NCBI GenBank assembly: GCA_963576475.1
Contig: OY754972.1
Location: 35,750,556-35,814,555, forward strand
DNA: 64,000 nucleotides
DNA from: Molanna angustata
Taxonomy: Eukaryota > Arthropoda > Insecta > Trichoptera > Molannidae
Direction of reading: 5' to 3'
Position numbers and translations under genes: made by a program. The notes beneath the pieces are model-generated. The model was given only the letters and a program-made list of their open reading frames with translations, was not told where the DNA came from and did no database searches. Positions within the stretch are counted from its first letter, which is position 1. The number at the start of each line of letters is the position of its first letter. Of this stretch, positions 10,703 through 22,510 are shown one piece after another.

Positions 10703-11473
10703 ATTGTTAATATTTTTTTTTTGGTTTCCCACATATTTTATAATTTGTTGTTTATTTTATTGTAATTAACAAATGCACGATTTTGTAACAAACTTGACTC
10801 TGGCCAATGTTCCTTCATTTGAGGTTACAAGTGCCATTTAAATAAATAAATAGGTACACATATGATAAAGAAATCTAAGTAGTTAATACAATAATTCAAA
10901 TGATTGAAATTATTTTAGAGTGTATTATTATTCAAGAAATAATTGCTTCATTTACAGCCATGCATCATAAAATGAACGCTATCGATATAAAATATTATAG
11001 AAATTATATGTAGGTAATAAAACATGCTTAAGTAGTAGTAGTTGTTGTATTTTTTATAAAAATGTAAAACATAATATAAAAATTAATACATCTAATTTAA
11101 ACAAAAAAATAAAACATTATGAAACAGGTAATAAAAGTAAGAGTATGATTTTTTTAATTTTGTCAATGCTGACGGTGTTGACTATGTAGAATTCCATACT
11201 AATAGGTATTTTAAAATCAAGTGGATATGTAATTTATTTTAAAATACACCAATACCAAATATATAAAAAAACATCAATTAAAATCAGAAATTTCTAGCTT
11301 GGCGCATGTAGATAACACCCTTAATGTGAAAATATAACGATACGACGTTCGACAGTTCCGCGTTCATGTCCGTCTCACCAGAAAGTTGGCGGTAAACTAA
11401 ATGTCTGCTGATGATTGGTCACTAGCGGCAATTCTTGTCCCGCTCTTCATACCGGATAGAACTAGGGAAGGTC

Positions 11474-12002
11474 CACGATATAGTTGGAGAGCATTAAGAG
11501 GGTTGTACAGCAACGATCCACAGGGATATGCATCAGGCATCCGGGTCTGCTCATTACCATCGCTGAAGGAATGACGAAAGACAAAAACTTCAGAATTCGC
11601 TGTAGATATAGTTACGGACCAGCAGGCCCATTCCGGTTCTTTTATCGCAACAATATACGCAAGTTTATACGCTACATGCGTTTCTTAAAGCAGATCGTTA
11701 TTCCGTTTTCCGCGGAAACTAGCCCGCGTAAACTTCCTCTATTATGTCGAGAAAACCTCCATTTGCCGTTCGTAACGAGATATTCTGATTGGATCGAAAA
11801 ATGTATGATATTCGACAGATGAATGCCGCATATCGAGGTGGTGTTAAGTTCTGTGTAAAGACGAAAAGCGACGCGTACACACATTCGTTCATTTCACTGA
11901 TTATAGTTGAATGAAATCTCGTGATACGTAACTTTCACTTTACATTCTGTTATACGGAAAGATTAGCGGAACTTATCGCCCAGGTGATGAGTGATTTACG
12001 CA
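11474..12002. other. Less AT-rich interval, unidentified
   Basis: A plus-strand frame 11484-11822 is open, but its translation has no motif I recognise and it overlaps a minus-strand frame. Base composition is more even than its surroundings, which would fit an old transposon body. Confidence 0.3.
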
Positions 12003-12117
12003 GTAGCAGCTACCAAGAGATGAAAATAATGGCAGACAACAGAGATATATTATGTTGAGATATGGAGTGTGCGGTGCAAACCAATCTTAGGATTGTAACC
12101 CAGAAGAAGAAGAAAAT
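12003..12117 (+). pseudogene. LINE 3' terminal fragment with AAGAAG tail
   Basis: Translation reads YQEMKIMADNRDI, resembling the conserved end of insect RTE-type reverse transcriptases. It is followed by a stop and AGAAGAAGAAGAAAAT. It is too short for family assignment. Confidence 0.4.
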
Positions 12118-12889
12118 AAAAAGCACGGCTTTTTGTCAATTTGAGGTTCTGAGTGTTTTTTTCTTATTATTACTTGTTATTTCTTTTTTTTTAATTTCTT
12201 TTTGACATATTTTGAAACTGAAGCCTTTAATCAAAACTGAGGTTGATACTACTTAAAAATACTTTCGATTTCGTGTATTGGAAAATTCTTAATTTTGTAT
12301 ATTCAGTTGTTATTTGCATCTAGTAATTTCCGTTAAAGTTCAATTTGAAGATCTTGAGATGAAGATATGAGAGTATTTACAGACTGCTAAATTTCCACAG
12401 AGCTCTTTTCACTTGAAAGACACTTCTACTTATCTATGATCAAAGCGTTTATCCAAAGATTTATTAAAACCTTTTGTTCTCTTCGTGTAGTGATTTCACG
12501 CAGACTCTTGTTCCGCCTAAATTAATGATCTTATATTATAATGTTTTAATTTACCTATTCCACACCACACACAACAGGAATAGTTTGTCGCTAGTGATTG
12601 TATTGATTCATAATACCGACCTATGTTATTTTATTTATTTATTCATCAATTGTAATAAATAAACAGTAAAAAGACAGTACAAAAAAATTGTGAAGTAAAC
12701 AAAGATATGAAGTAAATGATACGCTCTTCCTCCAACGAACACGATATTTATTTACTCTTTCATCGCAGTGATACGTATTAAATTAAACTGTAATTATAAT
12801 AATAAATTATAAACACCTATGTAGGTATTATTATACTATTTTTCTTTGAATAAATAAATAATAATTTGTGGCGATGTTATACGCAACAA
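12118..12889. other. Unannotated interval
   Basis: AT-rich sequence with TTATTTATTTATTC-type runs near 12630. No gene is supported. Confidence 0.4.
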
Positions 12890-13020
12890 TCAAAGGAAAA
12901 TTATTCGAAAAACAATTATTCGAATGCTCAATTTTACGAATGGCAATTATTCGAATCACATTTTTTCGAAAAACAATTTTCCGAACACACAATTATCAGA
13001 AATTACAAATGTTCGAATTT
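12890..13020. repeat. Degenerate ATTCGAA minisatellite
   Basis: Units of roughly 18-20 bp built on CAATTATTCGAA or a variant recur about seven times with substitutions. The two overlapping short open frames here are by-products of the repeat. Confidence 0.6.
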
Positions 13021-13070
13021 TTACGATGTCATGTTGGTAGTATTGTGAGAGGAATAAACCATAGATTTTT

Positions 13071-13838
13071 CCAACTGTCGATTCGTTCATGAGAATTCAA
13101 TTCTCTTAATGAATCGACATTATTAAGCCAAGATGCGTGTACGAAGGAAAATTTTGTATGGTGTAGTGGACTTTTTGCAAGCTAATAACACCAACTAGAG
13201 GCCTCGCAGCATTTACGTTCCCGTACATGGATTTACTCAGAATTCGGAGTAGAACATTTTATGTGAGTTTTGTGTGTATGTGTGTGTGTGTGTGTGTCTG
13301 TGTGTGTCTGTGTGTGTGTGTGTGTCTGTCTGTGTGTCTGTCTGTGTGTCTGTCCCTCCCTTACAACTTTTGATCCGCTTAATTTACAGAGCCCAAAATT
13401 TCAAAATATTTAAAAAATTACAAGCCTACAAAACTTTTATACTCAGAATTGTGAATTTTTGTTTCAGTCAGGGGTGATCAACTTTTGAAATTTTGATTTA
13501 TTTTTCCATCTCAGAAACCGTAGAAGCTAGAACGCTGAAAATTGGTATTAACATAGACAAATACAAAGTCTCAAATTATTTTTTTTTTAAAAATTCCAGG
13601 GTTTCTCAAACATTTTTTATTAAGAAAAATATTTTTTTTTATGATAAATTTATGAGTTTAACTGCCTATATTTCCAATTTTTTTTAAAACATCGAAAAAA
13701 GCCGAAACACCCCAACTAGAAAATTTAATTTTCTATAAAAAATATTAACATTGTATTAGCACATCTCAAATTTTTTTTAACAACTTTTATAAAAATTGAA
13801 TTTATTTAAAATAGAATGTTATTTAATTTAGCAACTAG
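13071..13838 (+). mobile_element. Helitron-like element, CCAACTGTCGAT family, altered 3' end
   Basis: It starts CCAACTGTCGATTCGTTCAT with the subterminal palindrome GAGAATTCAATTCTC. It runs through the GT/CT-rich stretch 13269-13352 and the CTTTTGATCCGC and AAAAAGCCGAAACACCCCAA blocks. It loses similarity after TTTATAAAAATTGAATTT (about 13803). The terminal CAACTAG reappears at 13832-13838 inside a 22-bp palindrome, so the final third, including the normal 3' hairpin, is missing. Confidence 0.65.
13269..13352. repeat. GT/CT-rich microsatellite inside the Helitron-like element
   Basis: Runs of GTGT interrupted by CTGT occupy the same internal position as the GT tract at 54787-54897, so the microsatellite is an inherited part of the element. 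Confidence 0.8.
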
Positions 13839-13861
13839 TCTAAATTAAATAACATTCTATT
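13810..13861. repeat. Perfect 22-bp inverted repeat with CAACTAGT loop
   Basis: 13810-13831 and 13840-13861 are exact inverted copies around the 8-base loop CAACTAGT. The loop equals the usual 3' terminus of the CCAACTGTCGAT family plus its following T. Confidence 0.85.
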
Positions 13862-14047
13862 CCTATAAATTAAATCATTTTAAAAGCACATTCAAATACA
13901 TGATCATAGAAAAATTAAAACAATAGTATATAAAAGTTGTTTAAGTTATTAAAAAATTATATAAAATTTATTTGAAGAAATATGTTGAAAAATAAATTGA
14001 CCATGTAGGAAAATTTTCAGTTAAAAGATTTAAATTATATACCTACA

Positions 14048-14284
14048 CTAGCGGACCCGACAGACGTTGTCCTGAACGAAAGTTGGCTTGCATGTTATTA
14101 ACTGGTTTTACAAACATAAAAATACCACACGCTATCACGGCATATCGACTCCAGACAGCGACAGGTGTGCGGGTGTTGACACGAGAAAACGATAATAGAA
14201 AAAATCTGTCCCTGCACAGCAGTTTTGTATATATGCCTTGGTACCTACACATTAATATTCTCACTCTCTCCATCTTTGAAAAAA
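14048..14284 (-). mobile_element. Helitron 3' terminal fragment, GGGTCCGCTAG type
   Basis: Read on the minus strand it ends ACGTCTGTCGGGTCCGCTAG followed by T. This is the same terminus as the Helitron ending at 58300. Upstream sequence is unlike that copy. CTAG followed by T fits canonical Helitron ends. The opposing open frames here are not supported as genes. Confidence 0.6.
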
Positions 14285-14500
14285 GTAGAGATGTACTACT
14301 ACAAAGTTAATATTTTTTATAGAAAATTAAATTATCAAGTTGGAGTGTTGAAAGTTCATAACCCCTGACTGAAACAATAATTAGAAATTCTGAGTATAAA
14401 AGTTTTGTAGGCCTGTAACTATCTATATATTCTGAAATTTTGGATTCTGTGCATTGAGCGGATCAGAAGTTATAAACGGGGGGGGGGGGATAATTGCTAC
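14285..14500 (-). mobile_element. Internal fragment of the CCAACTGTCGAT Helitron-like family
   Basis: It matches internal blocks of 1667-2651: GAAAATTAAATTATC, CATAACCCCTGACTGAAAC, AAAGTTTTGTAGGCCTGTAA and CATTGAGCGGATCAGAAGTT. An internal piece is deleted and both ends are missing. A run of G follows at 14478-14489. Confidence 0.6.
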
Positions 14501-15078
14501 CAGTTAACACAAAATGTATTTAATCATCTACAATATTTTGTTGAGAGTTCCAACTTACTTATATAATATTGACTATTTTTTATAACACACATACTTATAT
14601 ATTCTTCATTGTTGAATTGTTATTGACAAAATTATTTCGTTCGTTTCGTTTTATTTGTGACATTTTCAAAACTTATATACTTCTGTATGTATAGTTTATT
14701 TGTTTCTCCTTGTTTTTATAGAAATACTCGAATGTATTATGTAAACGTCCGGAAAGGTTTAAAATATAAAATGTATAAACTAATTTATAGTATGTAAATA
14801 AAGTTTTGAATTTATCATCAATAGACCAAAGATAATTCATACAAATTAATTGACATTTATATTTTTTTTAAAGAATTAACATATTAGTTTGATTAAAAAA
14901 AATTAGAAATGAATCGTGACCATAGATTTTTTTCCTAATTCCTAATATTCATAGAAATTCGCCTTTTTGTTTCATAAATATTACCGACGAATGTCGTATA
15001 GGTATGAAATACCGACATATCACGACATAACAAATATTGGAATCATACAAAAAACGAGTGGGTTGTGGCCAACACTAA
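14501..15078. other. Unannotated AT-rich interval
   Basis: Contains many short A/T runs. No gene or terminal repeat is recognised before the inverted end at 15079. Confidence 0.4.
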
Positions 15079-15109
15079 ACTCTCCACACCACAAATATTG
15101 ACAATGAAA

Positions 15110-18100
15110 TATTTTATTCATTCTAAATTTTACTACCAAGAATATAAATTTTCTAACGATAGTATATTTTCATGTTAAGATAGACAAACTATTAATGCAG
15201 TATGGTGAAGAATTATAATGTTGTATGAAATATTTTAATAAAAGCAGATAAATTTTGTTTTAAAGGACGTTAGAGCATTTTGACAATTTTGACACGTAAT
15301 ATCATATGAAGAAATTTTTGTTATTTATGGAAAGCTAATCAGTTCGATGTTCAAGCTCTTTACATTATAACATGAAATCAAATTACTGAACTTTTCCATA
15401 CATAAGAAATTTATCTTATTATATACATTTTTATTCATACTAAATTTTACTACCAGGAAAATAAATTTTCTATCGATAGTATATTTTTATGTTAAGATAG
15501 ACAAACTATTATTGCAGTATGGTGTAGAATGCTTATGTTGTATGAAATATTTTAATAAAAGCAGATAAATTTTGTTTTAAAGGACGCGAAAGCATTTTCA
15601 AAATTTTGACACGTGATATCATATGAAGAAATTTTATGTTATTTATGGAAAGCTAATCAGTTCTATGTTCAAACTCTTTACATTATAACATGAAATCAAA
15701 TAACTGAACTTTTCCATACATAGAAATTTATCAAATTACATTTTTATTCATACTAAATGTTACTACCAGGAATATAAATTTTCTTCCGATAGTATATTTT
15801 TATATTAAGATAAACAAACTATTAATGCAGTATAGTGAAGAATGCTTATGTTGTATGAAATATTTTAAAAAAAGCAGATAAATTTTGTTTTAAAAAACGC
15901 GAGAGCATTTTCAAAATTTTGACACGTGATATCATATTAAGATTTTTTTTGTTATTTATGGAAAGCTAATCAGTTCTATGTTCAAGCTCTTTACATTATA
16001 ACATGAAATCAAATTACTGAACTTTTCCATACATAGATATTTATCTAATTACATTTTTATTCATACTAAACGTTACTACCAGGAATATAAATTTTCTTCC
16101 GATAGTATATTTTTATGTTAAGATAGACAAACTATTAATGCCGTATAGTGAAGAATGCTTATGTTGTATGAAATATTTTAAAAAAAGCAGATAAATATTG
16201 TTTTAAAGAACGCGAGAGCATTTTCAAAATTTTGACACGTGATATCATATGAAGAAATTTTTTGTTATTTATGGAAAGCTAATCAGTTCTATGTTCAAGC
16301 TCTTTACATTATAACATGAAATCAAATTACTGAACGTTTCCATACATAGAAATTTATCTAATTACATTTTTTTTCATACTAAATGTTACTACCAGGAATA
16401 TAAATTTTCTTCCGATAGTATATTTTTATGTTAAGATAAACAAACTATTAATGCAGTATAGTGAAGAATGCTTATGTTGTATGAAATATTTTAAAAAAAG
16501 CAGATAAATTTTGATATAAAGAACGCGAGAGCATTTTCAAAATTTTGACACGTGATATCATATGAAGATTTTTTTTGTTATTTATGGAAAGCTAATCAGT
16601 TCTTTGTTCAAGCTCTTTACATTGTAACATGAAATCAAATTACTGAACGTTTCCATACATAGAAATTTATCTAATTACATTTTTATTCATACTAAATGTT
16701 ACTATCAGGAATATAAATTTTCTTCCGATAGTATATTTTTATGTTAAGATAGACAAACTATTAATGCAGTATAGTGAAGAATGCTTATGTTGTATGAAAT
16801 ATTTTAAAAAAAGCAGATAAATTTTGTTTTAAAGAACGCGAGAGCATTTTTCAAATTTTGACAGGTGATATCATATGAAGAATTTTTTTGTTATTTATGG
16901 AAAGCTAATCAGTTCTATGTTCAAGCTCTTTACATTATAACATGAAATCAAATTACTGAACTTTTCCATACATAGAAATTTATCTAATTACATTTTTATT
17001 CATACTAAATGTTACTATCAGGAATATAAATTTTCTTCCGATAGTATATTTTTATGTTAAGATAGACAAACTATTAATGCAGTATAGTGAAGAATGCTTA
17101 TGTTGTATGAAATATTTTAAAAAAAGCAGATAAATTTTGTTTTAAAGAACGCGAGAGCATTTTTCAAATTTTGACAGGTGATATCATATGAAGAATTTTT
17201 TTGTTATTTATGGAAAGCTAATCAGTTCTATGTTCAAGCTCTTTACATTATATCATGAAATCAAATTACTACACGTTTCCATACATAGAAATTTATCTAA
17301 TTACATTTTTATTCATACTAAATGTTACTATCAGGAATATAAATTTTCTTCCGATAGTATATTTTTATGTTAAGATAAACAAACTATTAATGCAGTATAG
17401 TGAAGAATGCTTATGTTGTATGAAATATTTTAAAAAAAGCAGATAAATTTTGTTTTAAAGAACGCGAGAGCATTTTCAAAATTTTGACACGTGATATTAT
17501 ATGAAGATTTTTTTTGTTATTTATGGAAAGCTAATCAGTTCTATGTTCAAGCTCTTTACATTATAACATGAAATCAAATTACTGAACTTTTCCATACATA
17601 GAAATTTATCTAATTACATTTTTATTCATACTAAATGTTACTACCAGGAATATAAATTTTCTTCCGATAGTATATTTTTATGTTAAGATAGACAAACTAT
17701 TAATGCAGTATAGTGAAGAATGCTTATGTTGTATGAAATATTTTAAAAAAAGAAGATAAATTTTGTTTTAAAGAACGCGAGAGCATTTTTCAAATTTTGA
17801 CAGGTGATATTATATGAAGATTTTTTTTGTTATTTATGGAAAGCTAATCAGTTCTATGTTCAAGCTCTTTACATTATAACATGAAATCAAATTACTGAAC
17901 TTTTCCATACATAGAAATTTATCTAATTACATTATTATTCATACTAAATGTTACTATCAGGAATATAAATTTTCTTCCGATAGTATATTTTTATGTTAAG
18001 ATAAACAAACTATTAATGCAGTATAGTGAAGAATGCTTATGTTGTATGAAATATTTTAAAAAAAGCAGATAAATTTTGTTCTAAAGAACGCGAGAGCATT

Positions 18101-19660
18101 TTCCAAATTTTGACAGGTGATATCATATGAAGATTTTTTTTGTTATTTATGGAAAGCTTATCAGTTCTATGTTCAAGCTCTTTACATTATAACATGAAAT
18201 CAAATTACTGAACTTTTCCATACATAGAAATTTATCTAATTACATTATTATTCATACTAAATGTTACTATCAGGAATATAAATTTTCTTCCGATAGTATA
18301 TTTTTATGTTAAGATAAACAAACTATTAATGCAGTATAGTGAAGAATGCTTATGTTGTATGAAATATTTTAAAAAAAGCAGATAAATTTTGTTTTAAAGA
18401 ACGCGAGAGCATTTTCAAAATTTTGACACGTGATATTATATGAAGATTTTTTTTGTTATTTATGGAAAGCTAATCAGTTCTATGTTCAAGCTATTTACAT
18501 TATAACATGAAATCAAATTACTGAACTTTTCCATACATAGAAATTTATCTAATTACATTATTATTCATACTAAATGTTACTATCAGGAATATAAATTTTC
18601 TTCCGATAGTATATTTTTATGTTAAGATAGACAAACTATTAATGCAGTATAGTGAAGAATGCTTATGTTGTATGAAATATTTTAAAAAAAGCAGATAAAT
18701 TTTGTTTTAAAGAACGCGAGAGCATTTTTCAAATTTTGACAGGTGATATCATATGAAGAATTTTTTTGTTATTTATGGAAAGCTAATCAGTTCTATGTTC
18801 AAGCTCTTTACATTATATCATGAAATCAAATTACTACACGTTTCCATACATAGAAATTTATCTAATTACATTTTTATTCATACTAAATGTTACTATCAGG
18901 AATATAAATTTTCTTCCGATAGTATATTTTTATGTTAAGATAAACAAACTATTAATGCAGTATAGTGAAGAATGCTTATGTTGTATGAAATATTTAAAAA
19001 AAAGCAGATAAATTTTGTTTTAAAGAACGCGAGAGCATTTTCAAAATTTTGACACGTGATATTATATGAAGATTTTTTTTGTTATTTATGGAAAGCTAAT
19101 CAGTTCTATGTTCAAGCTCTTTACATTATAACATGAAATCAAATTACTGAACTTTTCCATACATAGAAATTTATCTAATTACATTATTATTCATACTAAA
19201 TGTTACTATCAGGAATGTAAATTTTCTTCCGATAGTATATTTTTATGTTAAGATAAACAAACTATTAATGCAGTATAGTGAAGAATGCTTATGTTGTATG
19301 AAATATTTTAAAAAAAGCAGATAAATTTTGTTCTAAAGAACGCGAGAGCATTTTCCAAATTTTGACAGGTGATATCATATGAAGATTTTTTTTGTTATTT
19401 ATGGAAAGCTAATCAGTTCTATGTTCAAGCTCTTTACATTATAACATGAAATCAAATTACTAAACGTTTCCATACATAGAAATTTATCTAATTACATTTT
19501 TATTCATACTAAATGTTACTACCAGGAATATAAATTTTCTTCCGATAGTATATTTTTATGTTAAGATAGACAAACTATTAATGCAGTATAGTGAAGACTG
19601 CTTATGTTGTATGAAATATTTTAAAAAAAGCAGATAAATTTTGTTTCAAAGAGCGTTAGA
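15110..19660. repeat. 313-bp satellite array, block 1 (about 15 monomers)
   Basis: The landmark GCAGTAT(A/G)GTG recurs about every 313 bases from 15198 to 19583, fifteen times. The first three or four monomers are the most diverged and the later ones nearly identical, the usual pattern of an array with decayed edges. Monomer variants alternate (ACACGTGATATC versus ACAGGTGATATC; CTGAAC versus CTACACG), and identical variants recur five monomers apart (17188 and 18753), a hint of higher-order structure. The short open frames in each monomer are by-products. Confidence 0.9.
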
Positions 19661-20481
19661 GCATTTTGACAATGTTTACACGTGATATTATATGAAGAAA
19701 TTATATGATATCTATGAAAAGCTAATCAGTTCTAAGTTCAAGCTATTAATATTCTTCTATCAATATGAAATCAATGAACTGATCATTGCCAAATATAAAA
19801 AAATTCTCTTGTTACATATAAGTTTCATACAAATATCCATTAAATAAAATATAATTTTTGAAACCGTTGAATATTTTTCTTTTATCATTGACCAACTTTG
19901 AATACAATTTTATGAAGATTCTTGGTGTTGTATAAATAGTTGAAACCAAATTAAAATATCTCTAATTTCCAGGTCGTGAGAGCATTTTTTCAGTTTTAAT
20001 AGATGAAATCATAAAGAAACATTGGGAAAAAATGAACCGTTGTCTATGGAAAACTAATCAGCTCTAAGTTTATGGACTTAACACATGTGATATCAATATG
20101 AAGTCAATCGGACTTATAGTTTGGGCTGCAGAGAGGACACAAAAAAAAAACAACATAAATGATGAATTCATAGAGAAGAAATCAAAAGTTGTCTATGGAA
20201 AACTAATCAGCTCTAGGTCTTTGCACTTTACACATATGATGTTAATATGAAGTCGATCAGACTTATAGTTTGGGCTGTAGAGAGGACACAAAAAAGATAA
20301 ATGCTACGGCGTACGGCGTACGGCGTACGGCGTACAGCGTATACGCCATACACACAAACACATCACGACGAAACTCATAGTGTGCATTCTCTACATGATA
20401 CCCATTGAGAAATTGATGTAAAAAAAATACGCTTAAATTTTGCGAAATCATGACTCTCCCCTATTCCATAGTGTGGAGAGT
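19661..20481. repeat. Diverged satellite tail, copy 1
   Basis: The sequence departs from the 313-bp consensus but keeps its skeleton (GAGCATTTT, GAAAAGCTAATCAG, TGAAATCA). It then shows a shorter duplication of about 160 bp (GAAAACTAATCAGCTCTA to TTTGGGCTG-AGAGAGGACAC, twice). It ends with a TACGGCG microsatellite and the inverted end at 20471-20481. The same tail recurs at 22511-23346. Confidence 0.8.
20302..20345. repeat. TACGGCG heptanucleotide microsatellite, copy 1
   Basis: Four to five tandem TACGGCG units with a GTACAGCGTATACGCC end, GC-rich against its surroundings. Confidence 0.8.
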
Positions 20482-22510
20482 AATAATAATAAACTGTTTT
20501 TTCTAGTATATAATTTTTCTTCCGATAGTATATTTTTATGATAAGATAGACAAACTTTTAATGCAGTATGGTGTAGAATGCTTATGTTGTATGAAATATT
20601 TTAAAAAAAGCAGATAAATTTTGTTCTAAAGAACGCGAGAGCATTTTCCAAATTTTGACAGGTGATATCATATGAAGATTTTTATTGTTATTTATGGAAA
20701 GCTAATCAGTTCTATGTTCAAGCTCTTTACATTATAACATGAAATCAAATTACTGAACTTTTCCATGCATAGAAATTTATCTAATTACATTTATATTCAT
20801 ACTAAATGTTACTATCAGGAATATAAATTTTCTTCCGATAGTATATTTTTATGTTAAGATAGACAAACTATTAATGCAGTATAGTGAAGAATGCTTATGT
20901 TGTATGAAATATTTTAAAAAAAGCAGATAAATTTTGTTTTAAAGAACGCGAGAGCATTTTTCAAATTTTGACAGGTGATATCATATGAAGAATTTTTTTG
21001 TTATTTATGGAAAGCTAATCAGTTCTATGTTCAAGCTCTTTACATTATATCATGAAATCAAATTACTACACGTTTCCATACATAGAAATTTATCTAATTA
21101 CATTTTTATTCATGCTAAATGTTACTATCAGGAATATAAATTTTCTTCCGATAGTATATTTTTATGTTAAGATAAACAAACTATTAATGCAGTATAGTGA
21201 AGAATGCTTATGTTGTATGAAATATTTTAAAAAAACCAGATAAATTTTGTTTTAAAGAACGCGAGAGCATTTTCAAAATTTTGACACGTGATATTATATG
21301 AAGATTTTTTTTTTTATTTATGGAAAGCTAATCAGTTCTATGTTCAAGCTCTTTACATTATAACATGAAATCAAATTACTGAACTTTTCCATACATAGAA
21401 ATTTATCTAATTACATTATTATTCATACTAAATGTTACTATCAGGAATATAAATTTTCTTCCGATAGTATATTTTTATGTTAAGATAGACAAACTATTAA
21501 TGCAGTATAGTGAAGAATGCTTATGTTGTATGAAATATTTTAAAAAAAGCAGATAAATTTTGTTTTAAAGAACGCGAGAGCATTTTTCAAATTTTGACAG
21601 GTGATATCATATGAAGAATTTTTTTGTTATTTATGGAAAGCTAATCAGTTCTATGTTCAAGCTCTTTACATTATATCATGAAATCAAATTACTACACGTT
21701 TCCATACATAGAAATTTATCTAATTACATTTTTATTCATACTAAATGTTACTATCAGGAATATAAATTTTCTTCCGATAGTATATTTTTATGTTAAGATA
21801 AACAAACTATTAATGCAGTATAGTGAAGAATGCTTATGTTGTATGAAATATTTTAAAAAAAGCAGATAAATTTTGTTTTAAAGAACGCGAGAGCATTTTC
21901 AAAATTTTGACACGTGATATTATATGTAGATTTTTTTTGTTATTTATGGAAAGCTAATCAGTTCTATGTTCAAGCTCTTTACATTATGACATGAAATCAA
22001 ATTACTGAACTTTTCCATACATAGAAATTTATCTAATTACATTATTATTCATACTAAATGTTACTATCAGGAATATAAATTTTCTTCCGATAGTATATTT
22101 TTATGTTAAGATAAACAAACTATTAATGCAGTATAGTGAAGAATGCTTATGTTGTATGAAATATTTTAAAAAAAGCAGATAAATTTTGTTCTAAAGAACG
22201 TGAGAGCATTTTCCAAATTTTGACAGGTGATATCATATGAAGATTTTTTTTGTTATTTATGGAAAGCTAATCAGTTCTATGTTCAAGCTCTTTACATTAT
22301 AACATGAAATCAAATTACTAAACGTTTCCATACATAGAAATTTATCTAATTACATTTTTATTCATACTAAATGTTACTACCAGGAATATAAATTTTCTTC
22401 CGATAGTATATTTTTATGTTAAGATAGACAAACTATTAATGCAGTATAGTGAAGACTGCTTATGTTGTATGAAATATTTTAAAAAAAGCAGATAAATTTT
22501 GTTTCAAAGA
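20482..22510. repeat. 313-bp satellite array, block 2 (7 monomers)
   Basis: The GCAGTAT landmark recurs at about 20562, 20876, 21190, 21504, 21816, 22128 and 22441. The last monomers match those at 18.35-19.66 kb variant for variant, offset by about 2858 bases. Together with the shared tail this shows a segmental duplication, not independent expansion. Confidence 0.88.

Larger units (their letters stand above)
10217..11473. mobile_element. Segment bounded by a 26-bp inverted repeat, possible DNA transposon
   Basis: The left arm 10217-10242 (core CCTAGTTCTATCCGGTATG) and right arm 11448-11473 are inverted copies with one mismatch, and similarity continues weakly outward (CAACTATA on both sides). 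The interior holds LINE scraps and AT repeats. No transposase or obvious target duplication is seen, so the assignment as transposon ends is tentative. Confidence 0.4.

Noticed and set aside
14478..14489. G-quadruplex or regulatory G-run
   Set aside because: A single run of G without partner runs; more likely a replication-slippage tract at the fragment edge.
17188..21869. Repeated 61- and 63-codon frames in the satellite monomers
   Set aside because: They recur with the 313-bp period, start inside the monomer, overlap each other in two frames and vary only with the repeat. They are by-products of the array.
15110..22510. CRISPR-like repeat-spacer array
   Set aside because: The period is 313 bp without unique spacers, and the window is eukaryotic in character.
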